A DNA stretch of 64,000 nucleotides from Leptolyngbya sp. PCC 7375 (GTDB lineage: Bacteria > Cyanobacteriota > Cyanobacteriia > Phormidesmidales > Phormidesmidaceae). Below, one piece after another: positions 54,753-63,590 of the stretch; the stretch's first letter is position 1; every line of letters begins with the position of its first letter. Where the stretch lies: assembly GCF_000316115.1 (NCBI RefSeq), contig NZ_JH993797.1, positions 124,001 through 188,000 on the forward strand, read 5' to 3'. The notes below the pieces were generated by a model. The model was given only the letters and a program-made list of their open reading frames with translations, was not told the DNA's origin and made no database searches. A program made the translations under genes and the position numbers.

Positions 54753-56231
54753 ATGGTTAAAATCATCTCTAACAAAGCATTCAGCGAACAATTATCTTGG
54801 ATTAACGAATATGAACAATATTCTATCTTTGATACTCATCTATCATTTTTAAAAAAAAGAATGCTCACTTTAGCACCAAAATTGAGCGATAGAAAAATAT
54901 GGATGATCAACTCAACTTCTGAAGGTGGTGGAGTTGCGGAGATGCTTCCATCCTTAATCGGGTTTTTACGAAAGCTGGGGCTGACAGTCGATTGGGCAAT
55001 TATAGAAAGTAATGAGCAAAGCTTCTTTGATTTCACTAAAAGGATTCACAACCTTGTGCATGGCGTCCAGCAAGATCCCAAAAATAAAATATTCAGTGAC
55101 CTCGAATTATACGAACAAGTAAACAAGAGCAATGCTGCTTCTTTAAAATCTCATCTTAAAAATGGAGATATTCTTTTACTTCACGATCCACAGCCATTAC
55201 CACTAGGATATTTTCTATCTCAAGAGATGGATCTTATCTTCTTGTGGAGATGTCATATAGGTGTTCCGTATACTAATGAACAAAGCTCATTTATTTGGAA
55301 GCATCTAAAAAAATATCTAGATTCAACTACATCATGTGCCTTTACGTCTCCAGAGTATATCCCAAAATATCTAAAACATAAGAGCACCATTATTCAGCCA
55401 GCAATCAATCCTTTATCTCATAAAAACCAAGAACTTTCGTTTTATGAAGTAACCAGTATTCTTAGTTATAGTGGTATCTGTAAATCACCATCCGAAGCAC
55501 CAACTCCTTTGGCCTTTGGCAAACAAGTCTTACGCTTATTGCCTAATGGAGAGATGTCGATCCCAGAAGACAATAGTTTATTGTTTAAGCCTATCATTTT
55601 GCAGATATCTAGATGGGATAAATTAAAAGGATGGAAACATCTCATTAATGGTTTTGCTCATTTCAAAGAAAGTTTGAAAAAAGAACGTGATCTACCTGAA
55701 GATGATTTATTACGCTTGCGTAGTACTTGTCTAGTTATGGCTGCACCAGATCCATTAAGCATACCTGACGATCTAGAAGCGATAGATTTCTTTGAAGAAA
55801 TTAAGGAAATATATTTCAATTTGGCTTGGAGTATTCAGAGAGATTGCTATGTTTTTCTTTTGCCTATGGAATCTCGTAAAGAGAATGCATTAATTGTCAA
55901 CGCTCTACAACGCCTTTCTTCTGTCATTGTTCAAGCTTCTCGGGAAGAGTGTTTTGGATTAACTGTAACGGAAGCTATGTGGAAGCGCCGTCCAGTTATA
56001 GGTTCTAATGCATTTGGAATTAAACTTCAAGTGAAGGATCACCACAATGGTCGAATCGTAGAGGATATATCAAATCCTCAAGAGTTGTCTGACCTAATAA
56101 TTGAACTATTAATTAATAAAAAATTAGCCAATTCTCTGAGCCAAAACTCTCGTTGGTCTGTTGTTAAACAAAACCTTCTATTTACGCAAGTTTCTCAGTA
56201 CCTAGATTTCATAGAGGCTGCTATTACCTAG
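54753..56231 (+). CDS. TreT-type trehalose synthase/phosphorylase (GT4 family)
   Basis: 492 residues matching the trehalose glycosyltransferring synthase family throughout. NSTSEGGGVAEMLPSLIGFL near 52-71 is the N-terminal nucleotide-sugar domain signature, then LLLHDPQPLPLG, LWRCHIGVP, and a C-terminal QISRWDKLKGW. The GT4 donor-binding motif is REECFGLTVTEAMWKRRP, with the Glu that contacts the donor. The enzyme is expected to make trehalose from NDP-glucose and glucose, or to phosphorolyse it with retention. Genes for a glucose-6-phosphate isomerase and a phosphomutase-like protein follow, linking it to hexose-phosphate metabolism. The gene is AT-rich compared with the aldolase downstream. 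The exact acceptor cannot be proved from sequence. Confidence 0.85.
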   Translation: MVKIISNKAFSEQLSWINEYEQYSIFDTHLSFLKKRMLTLAPKLSDRKIWMINSTSEGGGVAEMLPSLIGFLRKLGLTVDWAIIESNEQSFFDFTKRIHNLVHGVQQDPKNKIFSDLELYEQVNKSNAASLKSHLKNGDILLLHDPQPLPLGYFLSQEMDLIFLWRCHIGVPYTNEQSSFIWKHLKKYLDSTTSCAFTSPEYIPKYLKHKSTIIQPAINPLSHKNQELSFYEVTSILSYSGICKSPSEAPTPLAFGKQVLRLLPNGEMSIPEDNSLLFKPIILQISRWDKLKGWKHLINGFAHFKESLKKERDLPEDDLLRLRSTCLVMAAPDPLSIPDDLEAIDFFEEIKEIYFNLAWSIQRDCYVFLLPMESRKENALIVNALQRLSSVIVQASREECFGLTVTEAMWKRRPVIGSNAFGIKLQVKDHHNGRIVEDISNPQELSDLIIELLINKKLANSLSQNSRWSVVKQNLLFTQVSQYLDFIEAAIT

Positions 56232-56260
56232 ACTTACCAAATATCTGCAGGAGATAGGTT

Positions 56261-56971
56261 ATGAAAAATATCGTTATGCTTCAGCGAACAGTAGTTTCTC
56301 TCAATACCGATAAAAATAGTCCAGGCATCAATATGTCGGCAGAACTATTTCTTCAATTCCTAAGTGAAGCGAGTAAGCATCATGCAATTGGGTTGAAGTC
56401 ATTTGGCGTTTTTCTTTCTCCATTACATTCGTCAGAGTATTCCCCTAACAATGTTATTTTCTGTAATTCTAAAGAGAACCGCCGTAATTCCCCTGATAAT
56501 CGAGCCGTTTTTGAAGCTCAAGGTGCTTATTTTAGAAAGCATGATGATGCAGGATTTGTTGCGGACTCAAAAGATATGCTTCATATTGATGAAACTGCAC
56601 ATCATTTAAGGAGCGTTCCAGTCGGTCTTTTCCATAGTCATCGAAGACAGCCAGCAAACTTTTCCCTGGTTGATTATAAACTTCACAACCCCTTATTTCC
56701 CTGGCATCTGGTAATATCTCTATCAGATCCAGAACATCCTGTCGTTCAAGTTTTTCTAGTAGAAAAATCTTTTGATGACTTTGGTTTAGAGGCCGATAAC
56801 TTTATTGAAGACGAAGGAGAGTTACCGTACGACGGTTTTGAAGTTAAGACTGCAAGATTACTTGTTGAAGGTACAGCACAGCAAGTAGACGAAGTTAAAA
56901 GTATGCTTTACTACAACAAGTTCTACAGTTTAGCTCAAGTAAATCGATTAAGTCTAATATCTGACAAATGA
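56261..56971 (+). CDS. JAMM/MPN-motif protein in the sugar operon
   Basis: 236 residues. The JAMM zinc motif H-x-H-x7-S-x2-D is complete at H125, H127, S135 and D138 (FHSHRRQPANFSLVDYK), and E28 (MSAELF) is well placed as the upstream catalytic Glu. JAMM proteins are zinc isopeptidases or peptidases acting on ubiquitin-like and other tails. In bacteria they occur in sulfur-carrier, siderophore and conflict systems. There is no ubiquitin-like gene nearby. AGGAGA lies nine bases before the ATG and 29 bp separate it from the TreT gene. Why a JAMM protease lies in a trehalose/glycolysis operon is not clear; it might process one of the enzymes. Confidence 0.75.
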   Translation: MKNIVMLQRTVVSLNTDKNSPGINMSAELFLQFLSEASKHHAIGLKSFGVFLSPLHSSEYSPNNVIFCNSKENRRNSPDNRAVFEAQGAYFRKHDDAGFVADSKDMLHIDETAHHLRSVPVGLFHSHRRQPANFSLVDYKLHNPLFPWHLVISLSDPEHPVVQVFLVEKSFDDFGLEADNFIEDEGELPYDGFEVKTARLLVEGTAQQVDEVKSMLYYNKFYSLAQVNRLSLISDK

Positions 56972-57095
56972 AATTGAGATACTAACATTCGTCCTCAAAT
57001 TCTGATAAGTATGAAAGAATGCTCCATGCCAAGGTCTTCATTTACTCTAGGATTTCCCAGGCAGAATTTAGCCATTAGAAAAGTGGAGGCTAAAA

Positions 57096-58679
57096 ATGAG
57101 CGAGATTAATGGTTGGCGTCAGTTCTGTAAGCTATGGATTGAGCTTGCAGAACTAGAATTTACGTTAGATATGAGCTGCATGGGTCTTTCGCAGGATCAG
57201 GTTGAACAGATGAGGCCGGCACTGCTTCATGCTATTACGAATATGCATACCTTAGAAAAGGGAGGTATCGCTAATCCTGACGAAGAACGCATGGTTGGCC
57301 ATTACTGGCTACGTGATCCCAGTCTGGCTCCTACTGTAGAGATAAAAAAGGATATTCTGGACACTCTAGCGAAAATACATCACTTTGCTACTGCTATTCG
57401 TAACGGAGATATAAAGGGAACAGGTGGTTCATTTGAGCAAATTATCCACATTGGGATCGGAGGTTCTGGACTAGGCCCTCAGCTAATCTCTAAGGCACTA
57501 GCAAGTCCGACAAGTTCTATCGATGTACATTTTCTTGACAATGCGGATCCTGTTAGTATTGATTATCTTTTAGAACGTTTAGGCAGGAATTTAGATCGTA
57601 CGTTAGTCTTTGTTGTTTCTAAATCGGGATGGACTCCTACTCCTTGGCATGTAATGCTTGAGGTGGAGGCCGCATATGAGCGCTCTGGTGTGGATTTCAG
57701 CAAGCACGCTGTTGCGGTTACTATGTTAGGTACTAAGCTTGATAACAGAGCTAAATCACAAGGATGGCTTGAAAGATTTCCTGTCTGGGAATGGGTTGGA
57801 GGACGTACCTCTGTTACTTCCTCAGTTGGGTTACTACCAGTGGCAGTTCAAGGAATATCCATAGATGCATTACTCTATGGAGCTGCAACTATGGATAGCT
57901 TGACGCGTTCCCCAGACATATACAAAAACCCTGCAGCTTTAATGGCATTATCCTGGTACGTCTGTGGCAACGGGCATGGTGACAAGAACATGGTTGTATT
58001 GCCTTATCGAGATTGTCTGAGTATTTTACCCATGTACATCCGTCAGCTTGTGATGGAATCTGTAGGAAAGCGACTAGATCGAGATGGGAGAGTTGTGCAT
58101 CAAGGTCTTACAGTTTATGGAAATAAAGGTTCTACTGATCAACACTCGTATGTTCAGCAGCTTCGTGATGGACGTAACGACTTCTTTGTAAATTTCGTTT
58201 ATTGCCATGAAGAGCGTCATGGTGCCAGTGTGCCTGTTGAGTCAGAGGCTACACTTGAGGACTATTTATTTGGCTACCTTGAAGGAACGCGTAATGCACT
58301 CTATGACAGAGGCAGAAACTCATTCACGATTAATATTCCTAGAATTGATGCTGTATCGATGGGGGCGCTTATTGCTCTTTACGAAAGAGCAGTTGGTATC
58401 TATGCGGAGCTAATTGATGTCAATGCCTACCACCAACCAGGTGTTGATAAAGATGCTGCTGGGACTGTAGTTAATCTTCAGAAGCAGGTGTTAGCACATC
58501 TACGCACTAGCGGCTCCGCTCGCACAGCAGAGGAGATTGCAGTGGATATTAATAGTCCAGAACGAGCTGATGCTATATACAGAATTCTTCGTCATCTTTC
58601 TCGCAATTCACATCGAGGTGTAAGTATTTCTGATGATCCTGCTCCTGATACAGCACGATTCTTAGTAGAAAATTCTTAG
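57096..58679 (+). CDS. pgi: Glucose-6-phosphate isomerase (divergent copy)
   Basis: 527 residues, interconverting glucose 6-phosphate and fructose 6-phosphate. The sugar-phosphate-binding SIS fold is clear from HIGIGGSGLGPQLISKAL near 125-142 and VSKSGWTPTP about 178-187. Common PGI has SKSGGTPE at this place, so the loop differs. Later motifs (VGGRTSVTSSVGLLP; NKGSTDQHSYVQQLRDG) carry the catalytic Glu/His/Lys region of the family. The length is normal. TGGAGG precedes the ATG by nine bases. A housekeeping copy is presumably elsewhere, and this one seems dedicated to the operon. Confidence 0.88.
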   Translation: MSEINGWRQFCKLWIELAELEFTLDMSCMGLSQDQVEQMRPALLHAITNMHTLEKGGIANPDEERMVGHYWLRDPSLAPTVEIKKDILDTLAKIHHFATAIRNGDIKGTGGSFEQIIHIGIGGSGLGPQLISKALASPTSSIDVHFLDNADPVSIDYLLERLGRNLDRTLVFVVSKSGWTPTPWHVMLEVEAAYERSGVDFSKHAVAVTMLGTKLDNRAKSQGWLERFPVWEWVGGRTSVTSSVGLLPVAVQGISIDALLYGAATMDSLTRSPDIYKNPAALMALSWYVCGNGHGDKNMVVLPYRDCLSILPMYIRQLVMESVGKRLDRDGRVVHQGLTVYGNKGSTDQHSYVQQLRDGRNDFFVNFVYCHEERHGASVPVESEATLEDYLFGYLEGTRNALYDRGRNSFTINIPRIDAVSMGALIALYERAVGIYAELIDVNAYHQPGVDKDAAGTVVNLQKQVLAHLRTSGSARTAEEIAVDINSPERADAIYRILRHLSRNSHRGVSISDDPAPDTARFLVENS

Positions 58680-58746
58680 TTCAAACTAGTGAGGATTTTT
58701 TGAAAGATCTTTAAAAGAAAAGTTGTAGCTGCTAAAGGGGTTCGCT

Positions 58747-59427
58747 ATGAAACCATGTATAAATAATTTAGCCGTAATATTTGACTTCAATGGTGTACTA
58801 GTCTTTGATTCACCAATTCATGAGGCTGCCTGGAATGAATTTGCAACCCAACATCGAGGGTACCCGATGACGGAGAAAGAAATTGAAACGTACGTTCATG
58901 GACGCACAAATCACCAAATCTTGAACTACCTTATAGATCAACATCTATCCATTACAGAAGAGCAGAAACTGGCTGGAGAGAAAGAAGATCTTTATCGACA
59001 GTTGTGCCTCAAGAAAGGGGATCTTTTTTGTTTGTCTCCCGGTGCGGTTACATTAATTAATGATCTTCGTGCAAAGCAGATACCGTACACAATTGCAACA
59101 TCTTCCGGCAGAGATAATATAGACTTTTATATAAAAGAACTGAACCTTGGTAGCTTGTTTAACCTTTCTGATATCATCTTTGATGATGGTACCTTGCCAG
59201 GTAAACCAGCTCCTGACATTTATTTGAAGGCGGCTGAAGTTCTAAAAAAAGAACCAAAATATTGTATCGTGATTGAGGACTCGCTCTCTGGAATTGCTTC
59301 GGCTAATAATGCAGGAATTGGTCATATAATTGCATTGAGTGAACCTCAAAAACACCATTCTCTTCGTGAGGTTTCAGGAGTCACAAGCGTTGTGGGTAGC
59401 TTAGCTGAAATCAGTTTGTTTTTATAA
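58747..59427 (+). CDS. HAD-family phosphatase / beta-phosphoglucomutase-like protein
   Basis: 226 residues of the beta-phosphoglucomutase-type HAD subfamily. Motif I is VIFDFNGVLVFDS (nucleophile D13), motif II is ATSSGRDN, and motifs III/IV are LPGKPAPDIY (Lys) and IEDSLSGIASA (Asp). The second acidic residue of motif I, normally Asp as general acid/base, is Asn here (D13-F-N15). This is a repeated variation in cyanobacteria that may change or weaken phosphatase activity. A helical cap lies at about 20-85. Its place after TreT and PGI suggests interconversion of glucose phosphates. However, TreT-type enzymes retain the alpha configuration, so a true beta-phosphoglucomutase would not fit directly. 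Confidence 0.82.
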   Translation: MKPCINNLAVIFDFNGVLVFDSPIHEAAWNEFATQHRGYPMTEKEIETYVHGRTNHQILNYLIDQHLSITEEQKLAGEKEDLYRQLCLKKGDLFCLSPGAVTLINDLRAKQIPYTIATSSGRDNIDFYIKELNLGSLFNLSDIIFDDGTLPGKPAPDIYLKAAEVLKKEPKYCIVIEDSLSGIASANNAGIGHIIALSEPQKHHSLREVSGVTSVVGSLAEISLFL

Positions 59428-59511
59428 ATTGACTGTGTATCTCCCCCCAGGGGGTATCAGCGTGTAACAACAAACAAGACTGTTATCTTAACTCTCGGAG
59501 GAACATCCACC

Positions 59512-60606
59512 ATGATCGCCACCCTCGCCAGGCCCCAATCCATTGTCGATTCACTCGGTGACGAAGCTGATTCTCTCCTAAATTACGAAGCCAAAGTCTC
59601 TAAAGACGTCCTGCACCTGCCAAGTCCTGACTGGATAGATCGTATTTTTGCTCAAAGTGACCGATCTCCCCAAGTCCTCCGCAGCCTACAACAACTCTAT
59701 TCTCACGGACGCCTTGAAAACACCGGCTACCTCTCCATCCTTCCCGTAGATCAAGGGTTAGAACACTCTGCTGGAGCCTCTTTTTCACCCAACCCCATCT
59801 ACTTCGACGGTGAAAATATTCTCAAGCTTGCCATCGAAGGCGGCTGCAACGCGGTGGCCACCACCCTCGGCGTATTGGGCATAAGCGCTCGCAAATACGC
59901 CCACAAAATTCCCTTCATCGTCAAACTCAACCACAACGAACTGCTCAGCTACCCCAACCAGTACAAGCAGATCATGTACGCCTCTGTAGAACAAGCCTGG
60001 AACCTCGGCGCAGTAGCCGTCGGTGCCACCATCTACTTTGGTTCCCCTGGCTCACACCAGCAAATTCAAGATGTGCGCCAAGCCTTTGCCCGCGCCCATG
60101 AGCTGGGCATGGCAACCATTCTCTGGTGCTACCTACGCAATGATGTCTTTAAGCAAGCTGGAGCAAGTTCAGATGACTACCACCTCGCTGCCGATCTCAC
60201 TGGCCAAGCCAATCACATCGGCGTCACCATAGAAGCCGACATCATTAAACAGAAATTGCCCACCATTAACAATGGCTATGGCGCAGTTGCCAAAGCCACA
60301 GTCGGCAGCTATGGCAAAACCCACACCAACGTTTACACCAAGCTCAGCAGCGACCATCCCATTGACCTCACTCGCTACCAAGTCCTCAACTGCTATGCGG
60401 GCCGCGCCGGACTCATTAACTCTGGCGGTGCATCTGGCGACAACGACTTTGCCCAAGCCGTTCGCACCGCCGTGATCAACAAACGTGCAGGTGGCTGCGG
60501 TCTCATCTCCGGTCGCAAAGCCTTCCAACGCCCCTTCTCAGAAGGCGTCAAACTCTTACATAGCATTCAAGATGTATATCTCTCTTCTGAGATTACAATT
60601 GCTTAG
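59512..60606 (+). CDS. Class I fructose-bisphosphate aldolase (DhnA/archaeal type)
   Basis: 364 residues. It opens with the archaeal-type signature [17 protein letters not shown] about 79-95, continues with IKLxxNHNEL-like [15 protein letters not shown], and has the [11 protein letters not shown] and LWCYLRN barrel strands. The Schiff-base Lys lies in the C-terminal half of the TIM barrel; I did not fix its position. It cleaves fructose 1,6-bisphosphate to triose phosphates. GGAGG sits before the ATG. Its codons are markedly GC-ended compared with the AT-rich genes just upstream, and a C/G palindrome (CCCCCAGGGGG about 59447) lies in the gap, so it probably has its own promoter and origin. 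Confidence 0.9.
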   Translation: MIATLARPQSIVDSLGDEADSLLNYEAKVSKDVLHLPSPDWIDRIFAQSDRSPQVLRSLQQLYSHGRLENTGYLSILPVDQGLEHSAGASFSPNPIYFDGENILKLAIEGGCNAVATTLGVLGISARKYAHKIPFIVKLNHNELLSYPNQYKQIMYASVEQAWNLGAVAVGATIYFGSPGSHQQIQDVRQAFARAHELGMATILWCYLRNDVFKQAGASSDDYHLAADLTGQANHIGVTIEADIIKQKLPTINNGYGAVAKATVGSYGKTHTNVYTKLSSDHPIDLTRYQVLNCYAGRAGLINSGGASGDNDFAQAVRTAVINKRAGGCGLISGRKAFQRPFSEGVKLLHSIQDVYLSSEITIA

Positions 60607-61150
60607 CTCGACTTTATACATTTGTGATGATTTGGAAAGCAGCAAGCACAAATAGGTTTGTCAGAACCAACTTGCTGCAAATGAGAATGGGGAGCGGAAT
60701 TGATTTGCAGCCTGAATAGTGTTTTAGGAAGCCACTTTGAGTGCCGATAGGGCCACTGATTGCCATCTATCTCCCCACTCATTGCTCGCAATTATCTCTC
60801 GGATTTACAGCACTTGGTAGTCCTCAACGGATAAGAGGGACGTGTCTCATCCAGGCAAATATACGATTGATAAATAATAGAAGCTCCACCATGTTCACGA
60901 CAATGTTGCAAACTTCTATGAACATGTAAGCCATGAAATCCGTATTCAATGATAGGAGATATCTTTGCATAGCTAATAGCTTGACGATATAACCAGTAGC
61001 GTATTTTTGATAATTTTCTCTATTGGGGTCACAGTCATCCCTTCTGGGACAGAAATATTCTTAGTTAAAGATAGTCCTGATATAAGAGCCACTGAAATCA
61101 AGGGAATAGGAAGTGTTTTCTGCCATCCAATCCAACCCACCAATAAGAAT
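60607..61150. other. Gap with possible coding remnants
   Basis: A 544-bp stretch without a clear gene. The minus strand at about 61012-60792 reads 72 codons without interruption (containing KLSKIRYWLYRQAISYA, then IEYGFHGLHVHRSL), which looks like a piece of a real protein that I cannot name. No start or ribosome binding site is present, so it is probably a relic. Confidence 0.3.
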
Positions 61151-62069
61151 GGGTTCGTAAATTATTGTAAAGGAGTGAATATCCCTCCTTTCGATCCTGT
61201 ATAACCAGCAGTGTTGTGAGCACTGGAGGAGGTTATGAGCCGTCTTCCGTATCCCTCAGATTTAAGCGATGACGAGTGGGACGTGATTAAGCCATTAATT
61301 CCGTCCATCAGGGTGTCGGTCATCCTCAAGAAGTCAACTTACGAGAGATCGTGAATGCCATCTTGTATTGGGCCGATAACGGTATCAAATGGCGTGCGAT
61401 GCCCCATGATCTGCCCAACTGGTCAACTGTCTACGATTATTATCGTCGTTGGGTCAAGCTGGGCTTGTGGGAGAAGATTAATGAGCAGTTGGTAAAGTGA
61501 GTAAGACTCGCAGAGGGACGAGATGAGCAACCGAGCTTGACGAGCATTGATAGTCAATCCGTGAGGACCTCAGAGAAAAAAGGACCTGACCAAGGGATTG
61601 ATGGTCATAAATGTGTCAAGGGACGTAAGCGTCATATCGTTGTTGACATCTTAGGCATGGTGTTAAATTGTTTTGTCAGTGCCGCCAATCTGGCAGATGT
61701 TAAAGCAGCAGTAGCAGTGTTAGCGCCTGTATTAGAGGTCTATGTGAGACTTAAGAAAATGTTGGCTGACCAAGCGTACAAGGGAAACTTAGGAGAGATT
61801 ATAGAACAGGTTCATCACTGCATTCTAGAGGTCACAACAAAACTAGGAGAGGGGTTTGTCCCGGCTCCGTATCGATGGGTCGTTGAGCGAACATTCGCTT
61901 GGTTAGATAAGGCCAGACGTCTGTGCCGAGACTATGAGGTGTTACCCGAAAACCATGAAGGTGTGGTCTATGTGGTCATGATTCGCTGAATGCTCCGTCG
62001 GTTAACCGATAATCGGCGACGGTGGACGTCAAAGACTCCTCAGGCTGCTTAGTATTAGTTTACGAACCC
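61151..62069 (+). mobile_element. IS5-family element, decayed
   Basis: The ends are the inverted repeat GGGTTCGTAAA at 61151-61161 and its complement TTTACGAACCC at 62059-62069, with partial agreement further inwards. It contains one broken transposase gene. I see no unambiguous target duplication. Confidence 0.75.
61235..61989 (+). pseudogene. IS5-family transposase with frameshift and nonsense codon
   Basis: GGAGGAGG lies before the ATG. The frame starts MSRLPYPSDLSDDEWDVIKP and shifts near 61310 into the frame of GHPQEVNLREIVNAILYWAD. It meets an in-frame TGA at 61498-61500 (after NEQLVK), then continues to 61989. The DDE residues are readable in TSIDSQSV, LADQAYKGN and RWVVERTFAWLDKARRL. 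A further weakly matching tail lies to about 62050. Two lesions make it inactive. Confidence 0.8.
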
Positions 62070-62213
62070 ACTCTAAAGAAACGTTAGCAGCCATGTGTAC
62101 GCTTCCCAATGACTGATATCTGTTGATTACTTGCTACCCCTCGATGGTAATTGGCAAGTAACCGAAGACACTTGCTAACATAGGTAGGCTATAGGTGAGT
62201 CCTGGGTTTCTGT

Positions 62214-62755
62214 ATGAGCTTAAAGCAACCAACAGCACAACACTGTGAAAATAATATTCTCTACATTCCCTATGCTCTGAACAGCATGAGAGATGTAAAG
62301 CTTCTCCTTCACAATCAAGACGCCGCTATCTTTTATAAAGTCCTTGAGCAAGATCTGATCAATGTAGAGTTCCACACCAGCGCTCCCTGCATTGTTTATA
62401 TCGAAACAGGTACGGAAACAATTACCAACTGCTATAACCATGCTTGCCGCGTGCAACAGCACGAAGCTGTCTTCTTACCCAAAGGGCTAAATCTATATTC
62501 AGACTACGTCAGTACCGATGGCTCATTAAGGGCCTATTTACTATTTCTAAGTGACGATGTTGTTATCGATTTTCTAGCGACTGGTACTCGTCTTCCTAAA
62601 CTATCAAACAGCACAAGCACATTTCTCAAAAACGATGGTCTGTCACGGCTGTCGCCAATGAGGTGGGCTATGACAACATTTCCCACTTTATTACCGCATT
62701 TAAGCGGGTTTACCACCAAACACCTCACCAAATAAAAACGGTTGACCCTCACTAA
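62214..62755 (+). pseudogene. AraC-family regulator with internal deletion
   Basis: The N-terminal cupin-like sensor domain (to about 62635, DAAIFYKVLEQDLINVEF, then EAVFLPKGLNLYSDYV) is intact. After SNSTSTFLKN the frame is wrong. The other frame gives the last third of an AraC DNA-binding domain, SVTAVANEVGYDNISHFITA then FKRVYHQTPHQI, to a stop at 62753-62755. The first HTH (about 70-90 residues) has been lost, so it cannot bind DNA normally. Confidence 0.78.
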
Positions 62756-62876
62756 ATGCCCAATTAAAACACCCCATTGACCAGAAATCGTTATTTCTGA
62801 CCCGATGTGAGTAGTCGAGCCTTGAGCATTACTCTACAGTGGCTTTCATAATCTCTAATGTCTCAGGAGAGGAACC

Positions 62877-63167
62877 ATGAGTACGAAAGTGCTAATCGAG
62901 TCCACAGTTAAAGCTGGAAGTATGGACATGTTGATGACATTCTTAGAAGCGAACTTACCGAATGTCAGAGGTTTCTCAGGATGTCTGCAAGTGACCGTTT
63001 ATGTTAATTCAGAGACTCAACGGATGATTTTTGCTGAAGAATGGCTCACTATCGAACATCACCAACGATATATCAACGCCATCACCCAAAATGGCGTATT
63101 AAATAAACTGGCCCATTTTCTTGAATCACCACCAAACATTAACTATTTTGATCGAATGGAGATATAG
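62877..63167 (+). CDS. ABM-fold monooxygenase-like protein (96 aa)
   Basis: A small ferredoxin-like alpha-beta barrel protein of the antibiotic-biosynthesis-monooxygenase type: a first strand VLIESTVKAGSMDMLMTFL, then a VRGFSGCLQVTVYVN strand-turn-strand and an AEEWLTIEHHQRYINA segment. These dimers act as cofactor-free oxygenases, haem-degrading enzymes or simply binders. GAGAGGA precedes the ATG. It lies next to the broken AraC regulator, which may have controlled it. The substrate is unknown. Confidence 0.82.
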   Translation: MSTKVLIESTVKAGSMDMLMTFLEANLPNVRGFSGCLQVTVYVNSETQRMIFAEEWLTIEHHQRYINAITQNGVLNKLAHFLESPPNINYFDRMEI

Positions 63168-63234
63168 GGTATACCCTGATAAAGGCAAGCTTGTTTTACG
63201 CTAAGTGCTTCACTATTTTGAACGGGAGCTACCC

Positions 63235-63588
63235 ATGATGAAACAAACCAAGCACTTAAGACTACTCACAATCGTCCTCGTTTCTTTTGGCCTTGTGTCT
63301 ACGACAGCAGCCCATGCCCAATCGTCAAAAGGCTCAACACTCACTCTTCAAGCTGATGCTCAAGAAGCCAACCCGGAGGCGAATATCATTAACCTGCGTG
63401 GCAATGTGCTCTTTGAATATCCCCGTCATCAGCTTGAAGGAACGGCTGAACAAGGCCAATTTTTTATGACTGAGCAAAAATTGATCCTTGTGGGCAATGC
63501 TCAAGTCACCCAGCAGGGTGAAGTGCTAAGAGATAATCAAATTGTCTGTCTGCTAACAACAGGCCAGTGTAGTTCTTCGGGGGAATAA
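63235..63588 (+). CDS. LptA/OstA-like periplasmic protein
   Basis: From the ATG at 63235 (a longer frame starts at 63205 without a clear ribosome binding site; GGGAG lies before 63235) a signal peptide ends at AAHAQ near residue 29. About 88 residues of OstA-like beta-jellyroll follow (TLQADAQEANPEANIINLRG, then GNVLFEYPRHQLEGTAEQG). LptA proteins bridge lipopolysaccharide transport across the periplasm. This one is shorter than E. coli LptA (about 185 aa) and has no lptB neighbour, so a small accessory member of the OstA family is a safer description. Confidence 0.75.
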   Translation: MMKQTKHLRLLTIVLVSFGLVSTTAAHAQSSKGSTLTLQADAQEANPEANIINLRGNVLFEYPRHQLEGTAEQGQFFMTEQKLILVGNAQVTQQGEVLRDNQIVCLLTTGQCSSSGE

Positions 63589-63590
63589 AG

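Noticed and set aside
59440..59470. CCCCCAGGGGG palindrome before the aldolase as an intrinsic terminator
   Set aside because: There is almost no loop and no T tract; it is more likely a promoter-region site, and too little supports a separate feature.
60169..60528. 119-codon minus-strand frame inside the aldolase gene
   Set aside because: Antisense shadow of a strongly codon-biased gene; Val/Ala/Gly-rich with no family match.
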